From Terebella lapidaria (taxonomy: Eukaryota; Annelida; Polychaeta; Terebellida; Terebellidae), in contig OX424563.1 of assembly GCA_949152475.1 (NCBI GenBank), forward strand, positions 16,961,001 through 17,025,000: a DNA stretch of 64,000 nucleotides, in the 5' to 3' direction. The notes beneath the pieces are model-generated. The model had not been told where the DNA came from. It did not search any database and was given only the letters and a program-made list of their open reading frames with translations. The translations under genes and the position numbers were made by a program. Positions 32,728-41,318 of this stretch are shown in pieces; position 1 is the stretch's first letter; each line of letters starts with the position of its first letter.

Positions 32728-35406
32728 TCACTCCTTCTGGCCACGCTTACTGGCAGGAGGTGGTGGTGGTGCCGGTGACGCCTGCCGCATAAGTTGCTGT
32801 TGTTCGTCCGGCGGCAGGCGGGGCAGAATCGACACTATTGTGGCGAGCAGATCACCCGGAATGGTCGTACTTGGGTCGCTCTGCGTCGCGGCCGTCACTG
32901 TGGGTGCCGAAAGCGGGGCCGACTGTTCCAACTGTGCCACTCGAGCACGTAGCTGTTCGGTTTCCTGCCGTAACCCCTCGTTTTCGTCCTCTAGACGATG
33001 TAGCCGCCGACGTAGGTGGTCCGTCTCCTCCTCGAGCCGATCAGGGAAGGTCGGGAGATGCCGTTCGTGGAGGGCTCCCATCCCGAATCCCACGGAGAGG
33101 CCGTTAAATTCAGCTTGCCGTATGTGCTGATCCATGGCCTCCAAGTAATACCGGCGGATCTCCCGGAAATGCTGGTTCGCCATATCATCGGCGCGGGCCA
33201 AGAACAAGGTGGGAAGATGCTCGCTCTTCCGGGCCGGCAAAATCAGCGGATCTGCGTTGTGGGCCGCCTGGTTAATGTGTGACGCCCAATGCTCCTCGTG
33301 AAGACGGGTGTTGTTGGGGAGCTGGTTGGCCTCCCGACTCCGTAGCGGGTTTTCCAAGTCCGGGTTTTGCCCTGGCAGGGCCTGTAGGCCGGGAATTCTT
33401 CTGGTCGACAAGCGCGTCCCGTGTTGCCGAATGAACTGGACATCAGCCGAAAATTCCCCTGAGCCGTGGAACGGGAGTCGTTCGTCCAGATCCCGATGGA
33501 GAGGCTCCAACGACTCAGGCTCCTCATATTGTAGCCGAGGCCGATCAGCGGTCGAATCTTTAGTGACGACCGTTTGCACTACCTCCATACTGTCGTCCAG
33601 ATAGGGAGGCGCATCCGTCTGGAGGACCATCTGCCTTGAAGGTTGAGGTGAATCCTCCCGGTCGCTAGCCGAAACTGAGGCCGAACATTGGGGAGCCTCC
33701 TCCTCCGCCAACTGTAGAGGCGGGGGAGAGTCCCGCGGCAGGGCCGCCACTTCTTTATTGTCGCTCTCCTGTCTGGCCGAAGGCTGTGCCGTCAAAGGAG
33801 GAAACTCCTCCGGTGGGGGAACTAATCCCTCCCTCACCCGATAATCGGTGACATTCGTCGCCGTAGGCCGCTCCACCACGATCTTTCGCGGGATGATATC
33901 TGAAGGCCGGCCGCTCACCTGTGTCGTCACGGGGGTTGACGAGTTCGATGGAACTGCGATTCCGGGGCTGGCCGTCTTGAGGGCGCCAGTCTGATATGCA
34001 ATGGGCCGAGTGAAGAAGATGGTGCTGGGCCGACGTACACTCACCCAGCAATTCATCGCCAGGATGTCATTGGTCATTCTGGCCAGCCGATCCTCCTCCG
34101 CTCGGGTTGAAGGCCGAATATACTCAATTCGTCGGAGCACCTGCCGAACCTCCGGGGCCGAATTTGGCGGGTACTGGTCGAAAAGCTCCGGAGCCATGTG
34201 CCAGATGCCGAAAGTAAGCACTCGGTCGACATCTCGCTGAAATATCGGGATGTCAGCCGGAACACGAGGCGGCCGATAATTGGGGTTGGGCTGTATGTCC
34301 ACACGACAGCGTAGCGCGAATCGTTGTAACATAGAGCCGGAAGCATTCAGCCGTCCATTCTCAAAAAGCGGAAGGATGCCGACATGGGTTTGAGTCGCCT
34401 CGCTCAAATGCCGTACCATATCCTCTGATGTGAGGGTGAAGTAGTGGTCCTTGGCCGGGCAAACAAAATACCGCAACAGCGGAAAGTGGTAGGCCAGGAC
34501 GTGGCCGTCTAAGTCCGAAGCCGAACGGAAGGGGCCGCGGCGCGGAACCGTGGGCCATGCCCTCCTCTCCTCATCGTCCTCCTCACCGATGCAGAAGGGA
34601 CACAAATACTGGCCGTCTTCCCTCTGTAGTGGTGCCAGGGTCGCTAGATTTCCTTCCGTGAGCCGAGAAGGTGCGCTGAAATTATGCTCGTGCGCATAGC
34701 CGTCATGCCGATTCCGGAGCCGAAACGGGACTTCACTCCAACGAATTGGCTGAGTGCCGTATGGTGTGACGGGGGCCGGAACAAGAGCCATGAGCTCCTC
34801 TATTTGTCGTCGATAGGCCGAAGCGCGTGTCACAGGGCCGGAACTAACGCGTCGCGAACTCCTCGCTGACGAGTGCGGACTCCTGCCGGACGATGAGCTC
34901 ACGGACGATGCCGAAGAATGTGCTGGTGACGTGATAGCACGGGGCCGAACTACGGGTGTTGACGGGGCCGATGATGCCGGAGCAGGCTCAATTGGCGCCA
35001 TCACCAATGGAGCGGGAGTTGAACTAGCCGGAACGGCGACTCCAGCCGCACGCTGTGCCTCCAAGGCACGCCGAACAATTTCTCCACCTTCTTCCAGTTG
35101 CCGAAAACGTTCCGAGTCCTCCTCTAGAGTCGGGCTCGGAGTATGCCGAGTGCCGCGGTGTGCCAACTTAGCCAAGATTTGATATCGTGGCTGTTTGTCG
35201 GGGCCGGATGCTGTGTTTGTTGATTCCGAACTTGGTTCGGGGCCGACTGCGGACAATTCATCGTCCGTCAAAATGATGGGGTTATCCATCTCATCCCCTC
35301 GGTCGACAATCTCTACCGTCAGATTATCTCCATCAAGCGTGATGGAGCGAGGCCGATTCTCGTTAGGGCCGTCACTGTCTTTTCCTCCGCCCGGCTTATC
35401 CGCCAT
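32728..35406 (-). CDS. ORF3 in envelope position: zinc-finger-like and coiled-coil protein of unknown function
   Basis: About 892 codons. I choose the ATG at 35406 (context GCCATGG) over a GTG nine codons upstream. Numbering from that GTG: acidic, serine/proline-rich N-terminal third with a serine-arginine run (~173-205); a CPFC pair (C278, C281) with H311 and H316, then C325, H330, H342, H350, suggesting one irregular zinc-binding module; a proline-rich middle; a leucine-zipper-like heptad stretch (~798-837); and a proline-rich basic tail. No signal peptide, no membrane segment and no fusion-protein features, so it is not an ordinary envelope protein. It lies 1.38 kb downstream of pol and would need its own transcript, by splicing as env-bearing relatives use. 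Possible roles: nucleic-acid or chromatin binding, or an extra structural protein. Function unknown. Confidence 0.8.
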   Translation of the reverse strand: MADKPGGGKDSDGPNENRPRSITLDGDNLTVEIVDRGDEMDNPIILTDDELSAVGPEPSSESTNTASGPDKQPRYQILAKLAHRGTRHTPSPTLEEDSERFRQLEEGGEIVRRALEAQRAAGVAVPASSTPAPLVMAPIEPAPASSAPSTPVVRPRAITSPAHSSASSVSSSSGRSPHSSARSSRRVSSGPVTRASAYRRQIEELMALVPAPVTPYGTQPIRWSEVPFRLRNRHDGYAHEHNFSAPSRLTEGNLATLAPLQREDGQYLCPFCIGEEDDEERRAWPTVPRRGPFRSASDLDGHVLAYHFPLLRYFVCPAKDHYFTLTSEDMVRHLSEATQTHVGILPLFENGRLNASGSMLQRFALRCRVDIQPNPNYRPPRVPADIPIFQRDVDRVLTFGIWHMAPELFDQYPPNSAPEVRQVLRRIEYIRPSTRAEEDRLARMTNDILAMNCWVSVRRPSTIFFTRPIAYQTGALKTASPGIAVPSNSSTPVTTQVSGRPSDIIPRKIVVERPTATNVTDYRVREGLVPPPEEFPPLTAQPSARQESDNKEVAALPRDSPPPLQLAEEEAPQCSASVSASDREDSPQPSRQMVLQTDAPPYLDDSMEVVQTVVTKDSTADRPRLQYEEPESLEPLHRDLDERLPFHGSGEFSADVQFIRQHGTRLSTRRIPGLQALPGQNPDLENPLRSREANQLPNNTRLHEEHWASHINQAAHNADPLILPARKSEHLPTLFLARADDMANQHFREIRRYYLEAMDQHIRQAEFNGLSVGFGMGALHERHLPTFPDRLEEETDHLRRRLHRLEDENEGLRQETEQLRARVAQLEQSAPLSAPTVTAATQSDPSTTIPGDLLATIVSILPRLPPDEQQQLMRQASPAPPPPPASKRGQKE

Positions 35407-36788
35407 GGCGAAGGCCGCACACACAAATGTCACTCAGGGATAAATCAGCCGACTATAACTGTATCCACTACAATCCGACAAATGTTCACAGCTTTCTCGT
35501 TATTTTAATGTTACTAATTGCCGTCTCAGTGTTCCGCAAATGTTCCAAATTTTCACACAAGTCTCTCCGTCGTACTTATGCTCCTTCCATCTTGAAATCT
35601 CAGGCGCAAGTGACCTGATTACCGCTAATCACTCCAGCCGTACACAAAGATGCTGACAGCATCCCAATTCCACGAATCAGGCCGGGGGGCGCTCTCTGCC
35701 GATATACAAAAACGTCTTTACGCTGTATCCCATTGTTCCAAGTGTATCTGCAACAAGGCGGGCCGTCGTCAGGGAAACGCTAGTACGATCTCTCTCTGAC
35801 CTATCCGGGTCAATCCATTACGACAGTAGGGGGGTCCTCACACTGTCCATTTTTCCGAATGTCCATCTGCCGTCCCCTGGATTACACGTTCCTATACATT
35901 GTCTATTTGTGCTAATCGACTGTTCAAATTACTGGGCTCTTTTTGCCCGACGACTCACTATTGTCTTTATCAGGGGAGATTTCATGTGGGTGCTGTAAAC
36001 AGCTTAAATGTTTATCTGCGCTCGTGCGAACCTTGTGAACTGATTCTTTGATCGTTCCTTTTCTCTCAGAGTTAGCGCACAATAAACTAACGGCCGAATT
36101 GCTGTTTCACAGACGACACACAGTTATTAAAGGCTGAGACATTAATGTCAATCACTCACAGGGGCGGACTTCGTTCCATTCATTTTCAGCCAGTTCACAA
36201 GACAACGGGGCCGCTAATATTGTCGGGGTCGAAATTGCAATGATCAGGGTCGGTCACACCGTGGCGCTTTGAGTATTTACATGATGAATTTGATGACAGG
36301 CCGCATCTTGGTATGATAGCTATTTAGTGACTGGTTCCCGTACCACTGGGCCGTTCCTCCGAATACTACATGGAGTGGGTAGAGGCTCGGTCGACACATA
36401 CCCCGGAACGAATCACACTACCACCTCTTCGACAACTAAGTGGCCTTACTCACGGCGTGACATGAATTATTATCCTCTTCGGCTGACACATGGATAGAAT
36501 CTGACATGATAATCTTAGTTAGTGCGTAACACACGCGGAACAATAGCATACGTTATACGGGGTCGAAACACATATCATAATGCAATCAATTTTTCACCAG
36601 CATCGTAATTATGAAATCATATCAAGTGTATATATATCGAATTCGCCTCACTGACATCTCGTACATATTAAATGCATATATATTGTTATTGTAATATATT
36701 ATATTATTATGGGAAAGACATGATATCATAGTCCATTAGACATGCATAATTCATCATCAATAGTATCAATCAGATAACAAGGCCGGGG
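35407..36788 (-). other. Non-coding gap between pol and ORF3
   Basis: 1.38 kb with no frame of note. It starts (near pol) AT-rich with TATATAT runs at 36600-36720 and becomes mixed toward ORF3. GGCCG words continue through it. A splice acceptor or internal promoter for ORF3 could sit here; I cannot identify one reliably. Confidence 0.5.
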
Positions 36789-39700
36789 TTATCTGTAGCG
36801 GGCCGGTCTGCGTGCGTTGCGTTTGGGTCGACTTGGTCGTGCAGGCGGGGGCGTAGCCTCGCTTGTCTCGGGGTCGGATGATATCACAGGCTTTTGCCTG
36901 CGTGTCTTGCGTGCCGGTTTTGGTGTGTCGGAACTTGATCTGCGTGATCTTTTCCGTTGCCGATGACGACTTGAGCCGGATGAAGTTGGTGATCGTGATT
37001 TACGATCTTGGGCCGCTGACAAGTCAGACTCAGCTGTTTGGTCTGTATCTGTATGCCGATCTTGTACTGTGACCTCCCAGGGGTAGTAGAACTCCTTGAG
37101 GAGCCCCAGGGGGTCGGCCGATTGCTCTGAGCCGGATTTGCTTGACGACGTCGAAGGTCGTACAGGATCGGAATAGATGTGAGCCGCTTGGTTGTCACCT
37201 TCGTACGGTTTGAGTACGTCCAGATGAACAACACGAGTGTTCCGAGGGTTGGAAACCAGGGCTATGCGATAGTCCACCTCGGTCACACGGTCGACGATCC
37301 TCCAGGGACCAGTCCAAGGCCGAGCGAACTTATTATTCTGCGTGAGGGGCAGATAATAATATCGGACCAGTTCTCCTGGTTGGAACTGGGGTCGAGGCTT
37401 GGCGTGGGCGTCATAACCCATCTTCTGCCGAATTGCCGCTTTCTCAAGATGGTCCTGAGCGAAACCGTGGGCCGTCCTGATCGCTTGCCGTAAATACTCC
37501 ACATACTCTGGGCCGCACGGGGGTAGAGGCTCAGGGTCGTAGGTCGGAAACATGAGATCGACTGGCAAGTTACACTCGTGTCCATACACCATCAGATGCG
37601 GGGTGCATCCCGTGGACGAGTGTACTGAGGTTCGATAGGCCATTAACACATATGGCAGGTGCACGTCCCAGTCGTTCGCACGATCACTGACGAATGCACT
37701 CAGCATGTTGAGCAATGTCCTGTTGAATCGCTCAACCTGGCCGTCGCTCTGAGGTCGATATGGGGCCGTGCGGATCTTCTTAGCGCCCAGAAGACGCACG
37801 ACATGCCGAAATAGAGCCGACTCGAACTCAGTGCCCTGGTCGCTATGGATTGCCTTGGGGACGCCATGATAAACTATCCATCTGTTTACCAGGATGTCGG
37901 CAACATTTTTGGCGGTATGTCGCCGCAGCGGGAAGGCGTCCGTATATTTCGTGAAATAGTCCGACACAACAAGGATATACCGATGGCCTCTTCCCGTGAC
38001 TTTGTGGGTGTCGAGAATGTCCATCGCGATCCGGTCGAAAGGCGCTCCTGTCGGCAACTGTGTCAGAGGCGATCGTTTTGGGGCCGGTTTTCCTTTGCGG
38101 GTGACACATTGCGAGCAGCGGGCACACCAGCGGGCGACATCCAGTGCCAGGCCGGGCCAGTAGAATCGGCGCCTGACTCTCTCGATGGTTCGCTGAATGC
38201 CGAGATGTCCGACAATCTTCAGGTCATGAAGTTGATGCAAAACCTGCGTTCTGAGTGCTACGGGGAGCACGGTTTGCACCACAGGCCGTCCAGCGGGGTC
38301 GGGTTTTACGTGCCGAACTAGTACCCCGTCTTGTAGCGCCAGGAGGCTCCATCTGGAAACAAGTGTTTTTACCTCCTCCCCATGGCGCGCTACCTCCTTA
38401 GAGTCTGGTTTAGTGCCGATCAACATCCACTGTCGCACTTTTCCGACGCTCGGGTCGGCTTGCTGTGCCGCGACAATGTCCTGAGCCGAATAGTCCGAAA
38501 GCCACTTTTGTCCGTCAAGTGTGGCGTCCAAAGCACGGACTCGAACAACTTGGCGTGCCGAAACTAGTTGGGGCAAGACCGGTGATGTTATGGAATCACT
38601 GTCCAGGAGGTCTGCCCTTGTCTTAGCCGAAACAACAGTGATCCGACGAACTGGAAGTTCTCCGGAACTTGTCTCTGGGTCGGTCGGAGGTGTGTCGAGT
38701 CGTCCGGGACAGTCTTGGTGTTTGCAACTGTGACACCGTGACAAGCCGTCTGCGTTGCCGTGAAGTTTGCCGGGCCGATGCTCTATCTTGAAGTCGTATT
38801 GCTGCAACTTAGCGAGCCACCTGGCGAGCATGCCGTCTGCGTCGCTGTAGTTCTTGAGCCACCTCAAGGAGCTGTGGTCGGTCCGGAGGAGGAACTTCCT
38901 ACCCCAAAGATAATGCCGATAATGTTGAACCATTTCTACCACTGCCAGCAGTTCTCGGTACGTGGTACAATAGTTCCGTTGGGTCCGGGATAGGGTTTTG
39001 CTGGCAAACCCGATGGGGATTTCTTTCCCGTTGACCCTCTGTGAGAGTGCGCCTCCCACAGCGTAGCCGCTAGCGTCTGTGTCGAGGATGAAGTAATCAT
39101 CCGGACTCTGGGTCGGATGCGCGAGCTTAGGCGCCTGGATGAGAGCGTCGCGGAGCCGCCGAAAAGCGCGTCGCTGAGCCGGTCCCCAAGTGAAATGACA
39201 TTCACCTCGGGTGAGTGCTACGAGAGGTTCGGCGATCTCAGCATAGTCCTTGATGAATCGCCTGTGGTAATTGGCGAAACCAAGGAAAGATCTGACATCG
39301 GAGATCTCGCACGGGGTCGGCCATTCTCTGATGGCTTTGACCTTGTTGGGGTCGACACGAATTCCTTGGCCGCTCACTATAAACCCCAAGTACAAAATTT
39401 CCCTCTGGAACAGTTCACACTTCTTGGGTTGAAGCTTCAGGCCTGCCAATCTAATCCGATCCAGGACCGCCTCCAGGTTTGCGAGTGCCTGATCGAATGT
39501 TCTGCCGTAAGCGATGACGTCATCCAGGTAACACATACACCGTGTCCACAAGTATCCACGGAGTATGGTTTCCATCAGCCGTTCAAATGTTGCCGGTGCA
39601 TTGCTGAGGCCGAATGGCATAACCTTAAACTGGTATAGTCCTTTCCTTGTCGCAAAGGCAGTTTTCGGTCTGTCTGTAGGGTCGACTTCGACTTGCCAGT

Positions 39701-41318
39701 AGCCGGAAGCCAAGTCCAAGGCCGAAAAGTATGTAGCGCCCGCCAGGGCGTCATGAGTGTCCTGAATGTTGGGCAACGGATATGAATCCTTGCGGGTGAC
39801 GTCATTCAGGAGCCGATAATCGACGCAGAACCTTACTTGGCCGTTCTTTTTACGCACGAGCACCACCTGTGCGCTCCAGGGCGAATCTGACGGCTCAATG
39901 CACCCCAAGCGAAGCATCTTGTCGACCTCCTCGTCTATGATGCTCTGTTGCGCCTGAGGGACGCGTCGTTGACGTTGCCGAATCGGGGCCGAATTGCCGG
40001 TGTCGATCTTGTGTTGGACGACTTGGGTCCGTCCCAACTGTCCGTCCGGGTGCATGAAGGTGTCCTGATATTGATGGATCAGGTTAGCGCAACGCCGGTG
40101 TTGTTCTGGCGCTAGTCCGGCGCGATCCACCATCTCTTGTAGATGTGGCGGCAGGTCGCGGTAGTGACTGGCGTCGGCTGTGGACAGGTCGGGCTCCTCT
40201 CCGGGTCTTGGTAGAGCTCCGACAACACTCTCGATCGGACTGGCTATGGCGACAGGGTCGGATCGAGTAAGTGTGATACCGGTATCTGCCGTGTTGACTA
40301 CAGACACCTTTACACATTGTCGGTCCAAGGTCGTTAATGTTCTTCCCATGATGAGGTCAGTGTCCTCGGGAAAAGCCGTCAGTGGTTGAATCATCCGTGG
40401 ATGCTGCCGAACTCGAACTCTGGAGGTCGGGATTAGCTCTACGATCGCCTCGCTACGTGCGGGGACGGTGACGGCTCGGCGCACTGCCATTCTAACAACA
40501 TTGGCTTCAATGTCCTTGTGCGCAAACAGGATTTCTTTGTGTACCTGTATTGTTCCTGCGCCGTAATTCACTACAGCGTGAGCTTGCCGGAAAAAGTTCA
40601 TGCCGAGTATCATGGCGTCGTGGATGTCAGCTACACAAAATGTCACAATCATGTGGTTGGTCCCGACCTGAATTGGGAGGTCGATCAGTCCATCGATTGG
40701 GCTTGACTGTCCGTTGACGTCACGAATCGTGGCCGAAGTAGGCTGTAGCTGTCGTTGATCGGCGGGGACGTGTCGGAGCTGATCGCGTCGGAGCAAAGAG
40801 ATTTGCGCTCCGGAGTCGAGTACAGCTTGTATTGTCTTATCCCCGACGCGTACCGATAACTTCCAGCACTCATGTGCCGCTCTCGAATTGTCTATGACGG
40901 CCGGAATTGCGGGGTCGTCCGGCGGTGGCTTGAAGAGTGTGTGCAGCGGCGGCAATCTGGATTCCGGTCCAAATGGGAACGCGTAGAACCCTCCGTCATC
41001 GGAGATCCACTCCACCTCAGACATACTATCTGTTCCGGTGCCGTTGGCAGTCGGGGGCGACACCCCTTCAGGACGACGATTTTCCCGTGGAGGCCGTTGT
41101 GGAAGTGGCACGGACACCCCTTCATGAGGGCGAGCCGGCTTTGGAGTCGGAGTTCGACACTTGGTACACACCCCTTCAAGGAGCTGAGGTGTGGGCTGGG
41201 CCGGCTGTGGGGTCGTAACTGTTGGTACTGTTGGTTTGGTAGTTACGACGACCACAGGTGTGGAGCATGTAACATTGTTCTGTTGCCCGGAAGGTCCTTG
41301 CTCCGCAGCACCTTCCAC
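36789..41318 (-). CDS. pol: Pol polyprotein: protease, reverse transcriptase, RNase H, integrase
   Basis: About 1509 codons. Domains in order: aspartic protease (LDSGAQISLL, DSG at 168-170); reverse transcriptase with VDYRLLN (~500), ALDLASGYWQ (~535), MPFGLSNAP (~567) and the YLDD catalytic box (597-600); RNase H starting FILDTDASGY (~743) with RTDHSSL (~812) and NADGLSR (~855); integrase with H-H-C-C (H1031, H1038, C1068, C1071) and D1100, D1160, E1196 in D,D35E spacing. A GPWRIV / VVHLDVLKPY region and a basic serine-rich tail follow. This is the Ty3/gypsy order (RT-RH-IN). The frame overlaps the end of gag in a different frame, and the first codon here is not ATG. It is therefore probably made as a Gag-Pol fusion by ribosomal frameshifting, as relatives do. 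Makes DNA from element RNA and integrates it. Confidence 0.95.
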   Translation of the reverse strand: MEGAAEQGPSGQQNNVTCSTPVVVVTTKPTVPTVTTPQPAQPTPQLLEGVCTKCRTPTPKPARPHEGVSVPLPQRPPRENRRPEGVSPPTANGTGTDSMSEVEWISDDGGFYAFPFGPESRLPPLHTLFKPPPDDPAIPAVIDNSRAAHECWKLSVRVGDKTIQAVLDSGAQISLLRRDQLRHVPADQRQLQPTSATIRDVNGQSSPIDGLIDLPIQVGTNHMIVTFCVADIHDAMILGMNFFRQAHAVVNYGAGTIQVHKEILFAHKDIEANVVRMAVRRAVTVPARSEAIVELIPTSRVRVRQHPRMIQPLTAFPEDTDLIMGRTLTTLDRQCVKVSVVNTADTGITLTRSDPVAIASPIESVVGALPRPGEEPDLSTADASHYRDLPPHLQEMVDRAGLAPEQHRRCANLIHQYQDTFMHPDGQLGRTQVVQHKIDTGNSAPIRQRQRRVPQAQQSIIDEEVDKMLRLGCIEPSDSPWSAQVVLVRKKNGQVRFCVDYRLLNDVTRKDSYPLPNIQDTHDALAGATYFSALDLASGYWQVEVDPTDRPKTAFATRKGLYQFKVMPFGLSNAPATFERLMETILRGYLWTRCMCYLDDVIAYGRTFDQALANLEAVLDRIRLAGLKLQPKKCELFQREILYLGFIVSGQGIRVDPNKVKAIREWPTPCEISDVRSFLGFANYHRRFIKDYAEIAEPLVALTRGECHFTWGPAQRRAFRRLRDALIQAPKLAHPTQSPDDYFILDTDASGYAVGGALSQRVNGKEIPIGFASKTLSRTQRNYCTTYRELLAVVEMVQHYRHYLWGRKFLLRTDHSSLRWLKNYSDADGMLARWLAKLQQYDFKIEHRPGKLHGNADGLSRCHSCKHQDCPGRLDTPPTDPETSSGELPVRRITVVSAKTRADLLDSDSITSPVLPQLVSARQVVRVRALDATLDGQKWLSDYSAQDIVAAQQADPSVGKVRQWMLIGTKPDSKEVARHGEEVKTLVSRWSLLALQDGVLVRHVKPDPAGRPVVQTVLPVALRTQVLHQLHDLKIVGHLGIQRTIERVRRRFYWPGLALDVARWCARCSQCVTRKGKPAPKRSPLTQLPTGAPFDRIAMDILDTHKVTGRGHRYILVVSDYFTKYTDAFPLRRHTAKNVADILVNRWIVYHGVPKAIHSDQGTEFESALFRHVVRLLGAKKIRTAPYRPQSDGQVERFNRTLLNMLSAFVSDRANDWDVHLPYVLMAYRTSVHSSTGCTPHLMVYGHECNLPVDLMFPTYDPEPLPPCGPEYVEYLRQAIRTAHGFAQDHLEKAAIRQKMGYDAHAKPRPQFQPGELVRYYYLPLTQNNKFARPWTGPWRIVDRVTEVDYRIALVSNPRNTRVVHLDVLKPYEGDNQAAHIYSDPVRPSTSSSKSGSEQSADPLGLLKEFYYPWEVTVQDRHTDTDQTAESDLSAAQDRKSRSPTSSGSSRHRQRKRSRRSSSDTPKPARKTRRQKPVISSDPETSEATPPPARPSRPKRNARRPARYR

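Noticed and set aside
32728-35406. ORF3 as an envelope glycoprotein
   Set aside because: No signal peptide, hydrophobic membrane segment or cleavage/fusion features visible.
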